From: RHKX01 sp963823275 | GTDB taxonomy: Bacteria > Actinomycetota > Thermoleophilia > Solirubrobacterales > 70-9 | Assembly (NCBI GenBank): GCA_963823275.1 | Contig: CAWGKW010000002.1 | Location: 1,240,001-1,304,000, forward strand | Direction of reading: 5' to 3' | Length of the DNA stretch: 64,000 nt | In this document: in pieces, positions 1 through 7,341 of the stretch | Numbering within the stretch: position 1 is the first letter of the stretch | Layout of the letters: the number at the start of each line of letters is the position of its first letter | The notes under the pieces: model-generated | Databases searched by the model: none | Told to the model about the DNA's origin: nothing | The model's input: the letters and a program-made list of their open reading frames with translations, nothing else | Translations under genes and position numbers: made by a program

Positions 1-31
1 CCTTGATGGCATCGACGATCTCGCGGGTCAC
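1..31 (-). CDS. nusA: NusA, N-terminal fragment (runs off the window)
   Basis: Only the first ten codons are inside the window. They start with GTG and read VTREIVDAIK, which resembles the usual NusA N-terminus. The GTG overlaps the rimP stop codon by four bases (GTGA), so the two are translationally coupled. rimP followed by nusA is the standard bacterial order. NusA is the transcription elongation, pausing and termination factor. The call rests mainly on position, because so little sequence is visible. Confidence 0.7.
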   Translation of the reverse strand, partial: MTREIVDAIK

Positions 32-462
32 GATTGCACCTCCGACAACTCTGGGACAAGGTTGGAACGGCTGACGAGGCCGAATGGGATCTCGGCATCT
101 CCCCCGTCGGACTCAATGCTGACCGCCTCCGCATCGGCGGCGATCAGGCGTCCGGTGAAGTTTCGGCGCCCGTCGATCGGCTCGGTCGTCCTCATCCTCG
201 CCGTCCGGCCGATGAACTGCTGGTAGTGCTCGGGCTTGGTCAGGGGGCGGTCCAGGCCGGGAGAGGAGACCTCGAGCGCGTAGTCGGCGAGGAGGTCACG
301 AACCTGCAGTGTCACCTGCTCACAGAGCTCCAGACCGACGCCGTCGGGGTGGTCGATGTAGAGCCGCAGCGATTCACGGGCAGGTGACTCGATCGCGATC
401 AGCTCGACCGAGGGGTCGAGCTCCGCGATGGTCGCTGCGATCTGGCTCTCTGTGATTTCCAT
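28..462 (-). CDS. rimP: Ribosome maturation factor RimP
   Basis: This 144-aa protein has the RimP layout: an N-terminal alpha/beta domain with LRLYIDHPDGVGLELCEQV, the signature VSSPGLDRPL in the middle (about residues 66-75), and a C-terminal SH3-like domain that begins near FTGRLIAAD. RimP binds the free 30S subunit and helps late assembly. The gene starts with ATG at 462 and overlaps nusA by four bases. A sigma70-like promoter and a terminator-like hairpin lie upstream, so rimP-nusA probably has its own attenuated transcript. Confidence 0.93.
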   Translation of the reverse strand: MEITESQIAATIAELDPSVELIAIESPARESLRLYIDHPDGVGLELCEQVTLQVRDLLADYALEVSSPGLDRPLTKPEHYQQFIGRTARMRTTEPIDGRRNFTGRLIAADAEAVSIESDGGDAEIPFGLVSRSNLVPELSEVQS

Positions 463-516
463 CTGGTTGAGTGTCCTTTGGGCTCATCGGGCTCACCGAC
501 CCCCGGTTCGAGGCCG

Positions 517-542
517 AAAAAAAGGCGGGCCGCAGGCCCACC
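517..542 (-). terminator. Intrinsic terminator or attenuator in the rimP-nusA leader
   Basis: On the minus strand an 8-bp stem (GGTGGGCC / GGCCCGCC, one G-U pair, loop of three) is followed at once by seven T residues. It lies between the promoter at 582-609 and the rimP start at 462. It can either end dtd transcripts or attenuate rimP-nusA transcription. Confidence 0.75.
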
Positions 543-581
543 TCTCGCAACGGATTCGAATGCGGATAAAGGTGAACGGCG

Positions 582-609
582 ATTATAGCCGCCGCCAATC
601 GTCGATCAA
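582..609 (-). promoter_or_regulatory. Sigma70-type promoter for rimP-nusA
   Basis: A perfect TATAAT hexamer (587-582) is preceded, after a 16-base spacer, by TTGATC (609-604), reading toward rimP. The predicted start is near 575, about 110 bases before the rimP ATG and upstream of the terminator hairpin. Confidence 0.65.
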
Positions 610-645
610 CATCGATCGGCCCGCAGCCGCGACCGCTCGCGGTGC

Positions 646-1062
646 TCAGACGTCGATCAGGAGGGTCACCGGGCCGTCGTTGATGAGCGCGACCTCCATT
701 CTGGCCCCGAACCTGCCGCGCTCAGCCCCCAGCTCTTCGCAGACCAGGTCGTACAACGGTTCCGCCGCCTGGGGCCGCGCCGCCCCGCTGAAACTGGGCC
801 GCGTTCCCCTGCTGACATCGCCGTAGAGCGTGAACTGGCTGACGCAGAGAACCCCCCTTTCGTTCAGCGGCTCTGACATCCGCCCCTCCTCGTCGTCGAA
901 GATCCGCAGCGAGGCGACCTTGCGTGCGATCCGGCGCGCCTCCCCCTCTCCGTCCCCCGCGGCCACTCCGAGCAGCACCAGCAACCCCGGCCCGATCGAG
1001 GCGACGACCGACCCGTCGATGCTCACCGACGCCGAGCGGACCCTCTGGACCAGCGCCCGCAC
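646..1062 (-). CDS. dtd: D-aminoacyl-tRNA deacylase (DTD)
   Basis: The 138-aa product is full length for DTD. It hydrolyses D-amino acids, and mischarged glycine, from tRNA. The two signature motifs of the dimeric active site are present: SQFTLYGD (about residues 74-81) and NDGPVT near the C-terminus, where most members have NxGPVT. The start is GTG at 1062, giving the typical MRALVQRV opening. The TPR gene ends 6 bases upstream, so they are probably co-transcribed. The terminator at 517-542 lies downstream. Confidence 0.93.
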   Translation of the reverse strand: MRALVQRVRSASVSIDGSVVASIGPGLLVLLGVAAGDGEGEARRIARKVASLRIFDDEEGRMSEPLNERGVLCVSQFTLYGDVSRGTRPSFSGAARPQAAEPLYDLVCEELGAERGRFGARMEVALINDGPVTLLIDV

Positions 1063-1068
1063 CGATGC

Positions 1069-1455
1069 CTAAGACGCGCGCAGGCGCTGCCTGTATGCAC
1101 GGTAATCCTCGCGGTCGGGTCGCAGGTTGGCCGCAAGCGCGAGATGACGCATCGCGCCCTCCCGCTCGCCGCTCAGCTCGAGGGCGCGGCCGAGGCAGAA
1201 GTGAGCGAAGTCGTTGGTCGGATACCTCTCGACTACCGCCTCGAACTCAGCCGCGGCCTCGTTGAAGCGGCGAGCCCGAAACAGCGCCCGGCCGAGCGCC
1301 TCCCGGACCGAGGACTTCTCCGGCTCCCGCGAGGCGACCTTGCCCAGCGGCACGGTGGCGGCCTCGAAATCACCGTTCTCCAGTAGCTCGACCCCACGCG
1401 TGTAGAGCTCGTATGTGGACTCCTGCCGTGGGCTCTGGGGACTGAGGTCGCTCAT
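1069..1455 (-). CDS. Small tetratricopeptide-repeat protein
   Basis: This 128-aa protein starts MSDLSPQSPRQEST and holds about three TPR units (ELYTRGVELLENGDFEAAT, VREALGRALFRARRFNEAA, AHFCLGRALELSGEREGAM). There is no signal peptide or membrane segment, so it is probably a cytoplasmic scaffold. The reading frame stays open far upstream through the repeat DNA, but coding character starts at the ATG at 1455. It sits just before dtd. The specific partner is unknown. Confidence 0.75.
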   Translation of the reverse strand: MSDLSPQSPRQESTYELYTRGVELLENGDFEAATVPLGKVASREPEKSSVREALGRALFRARRFNEAAAEFEAVVERYPTNDFAHFCLGRALELSGEREGAMRHLALAANLRPDREDYRAYRQRLRAS

Positions 1456-1536
1456 CGGGAAGATATTAGGGAGGCCGTGAAGGATCCTGGCGGCGGGAGT
1501 TGGCGATCGGCGCCGCCTCGCGAGGGACTTCACCCG

Positions 1537-1684
1537 CCTGCCGAGCGACGACACCGCGCGCCCGAGCAGAGCGGACGCGCAGCGGAGCATCGCCCACCGA
1601 CAACCTGACGCCCTTGCCGAGCGATACACACCGGGCCGCCCGAGCAGAGCGGACGCGCAGCGGAGCATCTGCTCGGAGTCATCC
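1537..1684. repeat. Two copies of a dispersed palindromic intergenic repeat
   Basis: Two copies lie head to tail, a shortened one at 1537-1591 and a full one at 1604-1684. Both contain GAGCAGAGCGGACGCGCAGC followed by GGAGCATC. The full copy opens with CCTGACGCCCTTGCCGAGCG and can fold into a 9-bp stem, CCGAGCAGA pairing with TCTGCTCGG. The same element recurs at 63541-63841. The full copy abuts the cdsA stop codon, so part of the element would be in the cdsA 3' untranslated region. Confidence 0.9.
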
Positions 1685-2729
1685 CTAGTAGACGATCGCC
1701 AGCGACAGGTAGTAGCCGGCGACGATCGTGAACAGGACCGCATCGAGGCGATCGAGGAGGCCGCCGTGAGGGCCGAGCATCCGCCCGGTGTCCTTGACGT
1801 CGAGGTCGCGCTTGATCGCGGATTCGAAGAGGTCGCCCAGCGGGGCCAGGAGTGCGATGCAGAGACCGAACAGCAAGCGCCTGCGGGCCCGAGAGCCAGT
1901 CCTGGTAGAGACCGGCGATCCAGAAGCCGAGAACGCCTCCGACGATGCCGATCAGCAGGCCTTCGATCGTCTTGTTGGGGGAAACCTGAGGGGCCAGGGG
2001 GCGCCGTCCGAACATCCGGCCGCCGAGGTAGGCGAAGGTGTCGGTGAAGAAGGTCGCGACGAGGACATCGACGAGCAGCGCCCCGCCATGCAGCGGGAGC
2101 TCTCTCAGCAGCACCGCGTGGGCGAAGGGCAGTCCGATCCAGACGGCGGCGAGGACGGTGACGGCCATCGACCAGGTCACGTTGGTCAGCGTCGGTCGCA
2201 GCAGGGCGAAGATCAGCATCACCGGGAACATCGCGAGGAGGGCGAGCAGGATCTGGAACGAGCTGCCGAAGAACGCGGCCGCAACCATGCCGAGGGTGGC
2301 GAGGAACGCCGCCGCCTGGAATGGACGTGAGCGCGCCGTCATTCGAAAGAACTCGATCTGCGCGGCCCATGCGAGGCCGACCATCGCCAGGGCGAATACG
2401 CCGCCGCCGGCGACGACGATGACCACCGCGAACAGGATCCACGGGATCGCCCAGAGGAGTCGGGCCAGGGTCTCGGAGCGGCGGCCGCCTCGGCGCTGCC
2501 TGCGGGGGCGGGTGCGTCGCGGGCGGCGGCCGCGAGGTGCGGAGGCCGGGCCGGGGGCGGGTTCCGCGGATTCCGCGGGGACCTGCTCGTCGCCGAGACC
2601 CAGGTCGTCCCAGCGGTGCTCGCCGGTCTCGGAGTCATGGCCCAGGGCTTCGACGCCCCCCTCGGCGGCCTCTCCCGCCGCTTTCTCCCGCCGCGGATGC
2701 GACGCGCCTGGTCGTGGGGGAAAGTCCAT
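1685..2729 (-). CDS. cdsA: Phosphatidate cytidylyltransferase CdsA, interrupted by one frameshift
   Basis: CdsA makes CDP-diacylglycerol from phosphatidate and CTP at the membrane. The N-terminal part (ATG at 2729) has about 90 hydrophilic Arg/Glu-rich residues and then several membrane helices with FTDTFAYLGGRMFGRRPLAPQVSPNKT. The frame is lost near 1880-1900 (after YQDWLSGP) and continues in the +1 frame with LLFGLCIALLAPLGD and the family signature KRDLDVKDTG...GPHGGLLDRLDA. The total length fits one extra base. Both halves are well conserved, so a sequencing indel is more likely than decay. Genes that usually follow cdsA (dxr, rseP) are absent here. Confidence 0.87.
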
Positions 2730-2808
2730 CCCCGCGAGCCTACTCGCGGAGGCCGGGGCCACGGCGCCGGGATCGGTGCATCTGCACCGCCGACGCCGCC
2801 CGGCTGTT

Positions 2809-3354
2809 CTACTCCTTCTCGGCGAGGATTCCGTAGATGCCTCGACGCGTCTCGTCGAGCAACTCGCGGATCCGGCCGCGCTGGCTCTCGTCCGCGGCGT
2901 GGAACGCCTGGCCGATCGCCGCTCGGAGCTGGTGGGCGGAGCGGCCGAGCTGCACGACCTCCGCCGGAGCGCCGGAGCGCACCTGCTCCCAGGGGAGAGC
3001 GTCAGCCTCCTGCTGGCGCTCTTCAACCGCGGCCCTGCCCTCGTCGGTGAGCGAGAACAGCCGCTTGCCATCGGCGTCCTCGCCGACGATCAGGCCCTGC
3101 TCCTCGAGCAGTTGCAGCGTCGGGTAGATCGAGCCGGCGCTTGGCTTCCAATAGCCGCCACTGCGCTCCTCGATCTCCTTGATCATCTCGTAGCCGTGCA
3201 TCGGCCGCTCGCCAAGCAGGGCGAGGGTGGCCGCGCGGACATCGCCGCGGCGAGCTCGCGGTCCGCCGCGACCACGTCGTGACGATCCGCCGCTGCGGTG
3301 ATGGTGGTGACGCGGTCGGTGGTGTCGTTGTGCGTCATATCTGCGTGAGTACAT
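2809..3354 (-). CDS. PadR-family transcriptional regulator
   Basis: The product is 181 aa. After a His/Arg/Gly-rich N-terminal tail, a winged helix follows: DVRAATLALLGERPMHGYEMIKEIEERSGG and SAGSIYPTLQLLEEQGLI, the usual PadR recognition motif. A C-terminal dimerisation helix region ends at YGILAEKE. PadR proteins are typically autorepressors of small-molecule-responsive exporters or membrane genes. The gene sits between uppS and cdsA, where most genomes have nothing. It has an RBS-like GAAAGG just before the ATG at 3354, and an AT-rich palindrome lies upstream. Confidence 0.88.
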   Translation of the reverse strand: MYSRRYDAQRHHRPRHHHHRSGGSSRRGRGGPRARRGDVRAATLALLGERPMHGYEMIKEIEERSGGYWKPSAGSIYPTLQLLEEQGLIVGEDADGKRLFSLTDEGRAAVEERQQEADALPWEQVRSGAPAEVVQLGRSAHQLRAAIGQAFHAADESQRGRIRELLDETRRGIYGILAEKE

Positions 3355-3388
3355 GTTGAACCTTTCGTATTTCGTGTTCGTACTAACG

Positions 3389-3398
3389 CGATATATCG
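3389..3398. promoter_or_regulatory. Candidate PadR operator palindrome
   Basis: The perfect 10-bp palindrome CGATATATCG lies 34-44 bases upstream of the padR ATG, in a rare AT-rich patch of this GC-rich window. PadR proteins bind AT-rich dyads over their own promoters, so autoregulation is inferred. No experimental consensus was matched. Confidence 0.4.
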
Positions 3399-3429
3399 TA
3401 ACAGCTCGCCTTGCCCTGTCAACCGGCTC

Positions 3430-4122
3430 CTATTCGCGCGCCCCGAACCGTCGGCGTCGCGACGTGTATTCCGCCAGGGCCTCCTCGAGGTCCTCACGGT
3501 CGAAGTCCGGCCACAGGCAGTCGCTGAACAGCAACTCCGAGTAGGCGCTCTGCCAGAGCAGGAAGTTGGAAAGACGCTGCTCGCCGCTTGTCCGGATCAC
3601 CAGCTCCGGATCGCTCATCTCAGGGACGTAGAGGAGCTTCGCGAATTCCCCCTCCCCGCCCCCCTCGTACCCTTCGGCGGCATCGAGGATCTCCGCCCGG
3701 CCCCCGTAGTTGAAGGCTACGAACAGAGTCATCCTGGTGTTCCCGCGGGTCTCCTCCTCGGCCCACTCCATCTGTTTCAGCAGAGGGGCAGAAACGCCTC
3801 GACGCCGGCCGACGAATCGCATCCTGACCCCCTCGGCGCTGAGCTCGGGGGTCTCGGAGAAGATCAGCTCGGCGAACATCTCCATCAAGCCGGTGACCTC
3901 GTCCTCCGGCCGGGACCAGTTCTCGGTCGAGAACGCGTACACGGTCAGCTCGGTGATGCCGAGGGCGACGGCATCCTTGACGGTCTGCTTCATCGCCATG
4001 GCGCCGCGACGATGGCCCTCGAGCACCGGCAGGCCCCGTTCGGTCGCCCAGCGCCCGTTGCCGTCCATGATGATCGCGACGCAGGTTGCGCGTGCGCCGC
4101 CGGGAGGCACCGGACCAGCCAT
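3430..4122 (-). CDS. uppS: Isoprenyl (undecaprenyl) diphosphate synthase
   Basis: The 230-aa cis-prenyltransferase makes the C55 lipid carrier for peptidoglycan. The catalytic Asp motif IIMDGNGRWA is near residue 20. Other family motifs present are GHRRGA, YAFSTENWSRP, FVAFNYGGRAEI and the C-terminal IRTSGEQRLSNFLLWQSAYSE, plus WPDFDREDLEEAL. The loop between NYGGRAEI and LVIRTSGE is shorter than usual. The gene starts directly after the frr stop codon, in the classic rpsB-tsf-pyrH-frr-uppS order. Confidence 0.95.
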   Translation of the reverse strand: MAGPVPPGGARATCVAIIMDGNGRWATERGLPVLEGHRRGAMAMKQTVKDAVALGITELTVYAFSTENWSRPEDEVTGLMEMFAELIFSETPELSAEGVRMRFVGRRRGVSAPLLKQMEWAEEETRGNTRMTLFVAFNYGGRAEILDAAEGYEGGGEGEFAKLLYVPEMSDPELVIRTSGEQRLSNFLLWQSAYSELLFSDCLWPDFDREDLEEALAEYTSRRRRFGARE

Positions 4123-4689
4123 CTAGACGGTCAGGATCTCCTCTTCCTTGCCCTTGAGCAGAGCATCGATCTCTCCGACCGCCTTGTCGGTGAGCTTCTG
4201 AAGATCGGCCTCGGCTCGGCGTTCATCGTCCTCGCCGGCGTCGCCCTCCTTCTTCATCTCGCGCAGGTCGCCGATCACGTCGCGGCGAACGTTGCGGATC
4301 GCGATCCGGCCCTCCTCGGCGACTCCGTGAACAACCTTGACCATGTCGCGGCGACGCTCCTCGGTCATCTCCGGGATCTGCAACCTGACGACGTTGCCGT
4401 CGTTGTTCGGGGTCAAGCCGACATCGGACTCGTTGATCGCCTTTTCGATCGCACCCAGCGCGCCCTTGTCGTAGGGGGTCACCGTCAGCAGCCGAGCGTC
4501 GGCGGCGGCGATGTTCGAAAGCTGGTTGAGCGGGGTGTCGGTTCCGTAATAGTCGACGACGATCCGATCCAGCAGGTGTGGTGAGGCGCGGCCGGTGCGG
4601 ACCGTCGCGAGCTCGTTCCGCGTGGAGCCGACGGACTTCTCCATCCGCTCGCCGGCGTCGCTGAGCAACTCGTCGATCAACTCGTTCAA
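4123..4689 (-). CDS. frr: Ribosome recycling factor
   Basis: The 188-aa RRF splits post-termination ribosomes together with EF-G. It shows the family blocks VRTGRASPHLLDRIVVDYYG, TPLNQLSNI, IPEMTEERRRDMVK and the final three-helix-bundle sequence DKAVGEIDALLKGKEEEIL. Its ATG overlaps the pyrH stop (ATGA), which indicates coupling. uppS follows without a gap. Confidence 0.96.
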   Translation of the reverse strand: MNELIDELLSDAGERMEKSVGSTRNELATVRTGRASPHLLDRIVVDYYGTDTPLNQLSNIAAADARLLTVTPYDKGALGAIEKAINESDVGLTPNNDGNVVRLQIPEMTEERRRDMVKVVHGVAEEGRIAIRNVRRDVIGDLREMKKEGDAGEDDERRAEADLQKLTDKAVGEIDALLKGKEEEILTV

Positions 4690-5441
4690 GGCGCGCTTTC
4701 CTCTCGCTGGGATGAGACCAGGGTGCCGACTCGCTCCCCGCGAACGATCCTATCTATGTTCGCTTCGTCCGCCATGTTGAAGACGTAGATCGGCAGGTCG
4801 TTGTCCATGCAGAGCGAGAGCGCAGTCGAGTCCATCACCCTGAGCTCACGCTCGATCGCCTGCCGGTGCGTGATCTGAGGAAGGAACTTGGCCTCGGGGA
4901 CCTCGGCAGGATCGGCGTCGTAGACCCCCTCAACGCCGTGCTTGGCCATCAGGATCGCCTCGGCGTGGATCTCGAGCGCCCGCAACGATGCCGCGGTGTC
5001 AGTGGTGAAGAAGGGGTTGCCGGTGCCGGCCGCGAAGATCACGACCCGGCCCTTCTCGAGATGCCGCATCGCCCGACGACGGATGTAGGGCTCGGCGACC
5101 TCCTTGACCTCGATCGCCGACATCACCCGTGTGTAGGTGCCCTGTTTTTCGAGCGCGTCCTGAAGGGTGAGCGCGTTGAGAACGGTCGCGAGCATTCCCA
5201 TGTAGTCGGCGGTCGCGCGATCCATCCCGGCGGCGGCGCCCTGCAGCCCGCGATAGATGTTGCCGGCGCCGACGACGATCGCGATCTCGATCCCGGTCTC
5301 GCGAACCTCGGAGACCTGGGTGGCGATTCGCTGGACCCGGTCATGGTCTGTCCCGTACTCGAGTTCGCCCATCAGAGCCTCACCCGAGAGCTTCAACATG
5401 ACCCGGTCGAAGACCCTTTCCGATCCGTTCTCCGATCCCAT
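4686..5441 (-). CDS. pyrH: Uridylate kinase (UMP kinase)
   Basis: The 251-aa amino-acid-kinase-fold enzyme phosphorylates UMP to UDP. Characteristic pieces are VMLKLSGEAL, the glycine loop VVGAGNIYRG, RATADYMGMLATVLNAL, FAAGTGNPFFTTDTAA and the C-terminal VMDSTALSLCMDN. It is the hexameric bacterial type, regulated by GTP and UTP in characterised members. It lies 26 bases after tsf and overlaps frr by four bases. Confidence 0.96.
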   Translation of the reverse strand: MGSENGSERVFDRVMLKLSGEALMGELEYGTDHDRVQRIATQVSEVRETGIEIAIVVGAGNIYRGLQGAAAGMDRATADYMGMLATVLNALTLQDALEKQGTYTRVMSAIEVKEVAEPYIRRRAMRHLEKGRVVIFAAGTGNPFFTTDTAASLRALEIHAEAILMAKHGVEGVYDADPAEVPEAKFLPQITHRQAIERELRVMDSTALSLCMDNDLPIYVFNMADEANIDRIVRGERVGTLVSSQREESAP

Positions 5442-5467
5442 CTTGAGCCGACCCGCCCCGCGCGGGA

Positions 5468-6085
5468 CTAGGCCTCCGCTCCGACTTCGAAGCGGGCGAA
5501 GCGGGCGATCCGGATGTTCTCGCCGGTCTTCGCCGATGCCTCCTCCCGAAGCTGCTCGATCGTCTTGCCCTCATGCTTGTCGGCATTGACGTGAGGCTGG
5601 TCGAGCAGCGCGATCTCCTTGCGCCACTTGGCGAGCTGCCCCTCGACTATCCGCTCGCGGACGTTCTCGGGCTTGCCCTCCTCGGCGGCCTTCTGCTCGA
5701 AGACGGCGCGCTCGGCGGCTTCCTCCTCGGCGGGGACCTGGTCGGCGGATACGTAGCGAGGCCCCGAGGCAGCGATGTGGAGGGCGATCTCGTTGGCGAA
5801 GGCCTTGAAGTCGTCGTTACGGGCGACGAAGTCGGTCTCGCACTGGATTTCGACCAGAACGCCGATCCGGCCGGTCGCGTGCACGTAGGAGCTGACGATT
5901 CCCTCGCTCGTCGACCGGCCGCTGCGCTTGGCCGCCGAAGCCTGCCCCCTGACCCGCAGAACCTCGATCGCCTTGTCCAGATCGCCCCCGGCCTCCGATA
6001 GTGCCGCCTTGCAGTCCATCATCGCCGCCCCGGTTCGCTCGCGCAGCGCCTTCACGTCCGCTGCCTTGATCTCAGTCGCGCTCAC
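5468..6085 (-). CDS. tsf: Elongation factor Ts
   Basis: The 205-aa product is the short form of EF-Ts and recharges EF-Tu with GTP. It has the N-terminal UBA-like region KALRERTGAAMMDCKAAL and the EF-Tu-contacting motif CETDFVARND (about residues 84-93). Only one core subdomain is evident, as in other short bacterial EF-Ts proteins. The GTG start overlaps the rpsB stop by four bases (GTGA), so tsf translation is coupled to rpsB. Confidence 0.95.
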   Translation of the reverse strand: MSATEIKAADVKALRERTGAAMMDCKAALSEAGGDLDKAIEVLRVRGQASAAKRSGRSTSEGIVSSYVHATGRIGVLVEIQCETDFVARNDDFKAFANEIALHIAASGPRYVSADQVPAEEEAAERAVFEQKAAEEGKPENVRERIVEGQLAKWRKEIALLDQPHVNADKHEGKTIEQLREEASAKTGENIRIARFARFEVGAEA

Positions 6086-7131
6086 TTGGCACCACCTTCG
6101 GCCGCGCCGCCCGCGGCGGGTGCCTTGTCAGGCTCGGGCGCGGAGTCCGTCTCAACCGGCGCCGCCTTGGGCTCTTCGGCCGTCTTCGCGGGCGTTGGAT
6201 CGGGCTTGGCGGGTTTGGGCTTCGGCTCCTTGGGCTCGGTCTTCGGCGGCACCTGCGCCGTGCTCGCCTTCGTCTGTTCCTCGTTCGCCGCCCGTGCGGC
6301 GGCGTCGGCCTCGGCCTTGGCGGCGGCCTCGGCGGCCTTTCTGGCCTCCTCCTCCTCGCGCTTCTTCCGCTGCTCCTCCTCCCGCTTCTTCCGCTCTTCC
6401 TCCTCGCGGGCCCGGCGGGCCTCCTCGGCCTGCCGGTAGACGGTTGCCGAGCTGAGGATCGCCTCGCCGAGCGTGCTGACGATCCGCTCGCAGGAGCGAA
6501 TGGCATCGTCGTTGCCGGGGATCACGTACTCGATCGGACGCGGATTGCAGTTGGTGTCCACGATCGCGACGATCGGAATATCGAGTCGCACCGCCTCGTT
6601 GACGGCGATCTCCTCGGCGCCGAGATCGATCACGAAGACCGCATCGGGCGGGCGCTGCATGTCGCGTACGCCGCCGAGGTTGAACTCGAGCTTCTTCAGC
6701 TCGGCCTCGCGGGCCATGCGCTCCTTGGTCGGCAGCAGGGCCAGCTGCCCGCCGGACTCGAGCTCGGTGAGCTCGTGCAGTCGCTTGATCCGTTTGGAGA
6801 TCGTTCCGAAGTTCGTCAGCAGCCCACCCAGCCAGCGACGGCTGACGTACGGCATGCCGCACTTCTCGGCCCACTCCTCGATCGAGTCTCGCGCCTGCTT
6901 CTTGGTGCCGACGAAGAGGATCGTGCCTCCGCGACCGGCCACCTCGGCGCAGAAGTCGCGGGCCTTGATCAGCAGCTCCTCGGTCTGAAGGAGGTCGATG
7001 ATGTGAATTCCGTCGCGCTCGCCGTGGATGTAGCGGCGCATCGATGGATCCCATCGCCTCGTCTGGTGTCCGAAGTGAACACCCGATTCGAGCAGCTCTT
7101 TGATGCCGGTATCGGCAGTCGTTTCAGTCAT
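6082..7131 (-). CDS. rpsB: Ribosomal protein S2 with a long charged C-terminal tail
   Basis: The 349-aa product starts at the ATG at 7131 (MTETTADTGIKELLESGVHF). Core S2 motifs are present: GVHFGHQTRRWDPSM, FVGTKKQARDSI, RWLGGLLTNF and IPIVAIVDTNCNP. After about residue 240 a low-complexity tail of roughly 110 residues follows. It is first rich in Arg/Glu/Lys with repeated EEERKKREEEQ-like blocks, then Pro/Lys/Ala-rich. Typical S2 proteins have 230-260 residues. The tail is in frame, with normal codon use, so it is real and not a misread stop. Confidence 0.95.
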   Translation of the reverse strand: MTETTADTGIKELLESGVHFGHQTRRWDPSMRRYIHGERDGIHIIDLLQTEELLIKARDFCAEVAGRGGTILFVGTKKQARDSIEEWAEKCGMPYVSRRWLGGLLTNFGTISKRIKRLHELTELESGGQLALLPTKERMAREAELKKLEFNLGGVRDMQRPPDAVFVIDLGAEEIAVNEAVRLDIPIVAIVDTNCNPRPIEYVIPGNDDAIRSCERIVSTLGEAILSSATVYRQAEEARRAREEEERKKREEEQRKKREEEEARKAAEAAAKAEADAAARAANEEQTKASTAQVPPKTEPKEPKPKPAKPDPTPAKTAEEPKAAPVETDSAPEPDKAPAAGGAAEGGAK

Positions 7132-7240
7132 TGATTTCCCTTGTTTCGATGCGATTCCGGTCGGTGGTGCTGGCGCGGGGACCCGACTGGCGCCGGGCAG
7201 GGCCCGCGATCGCAACGGCGACCGCCTTGGTGAGGTGGAG

Positions 7241-7246
7241 ATTCTA
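7241..7246 (-). promoter_or_regulatory. Candidate -10 element of the rpsB promoter
   Basis: TAGAAT on the minus strand lies in the 210-base gap between rluD and rpsB, about 110 bases before the rpsB ATG. No convincing -35 hexamer was found at the usual spacing. An AAGGGA ribosome binding site lies just before the ATG. I saw no other feature in the gap. Confidence 0.4.
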
Positions 7247-7341
7247 GTTGACCGAGCGAGAGGCAACCGCGCGACTCCGGACAGAGCCCGATGGCCCTCC
7301 TCGCCTCCCCCGAGAGGTGGCCGCGCGAGCGAACGGCTGGC

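Noticed and set aside
1456..1684. Continuation of the TPR protein frame upstream of 1455 as a longer coding region.
   Set aside because: The frame runs through the intergenic repeat and cdsA in a non-native frame. The repeat recurs at 63.5 kb outside genes, so this part is not protein coding.
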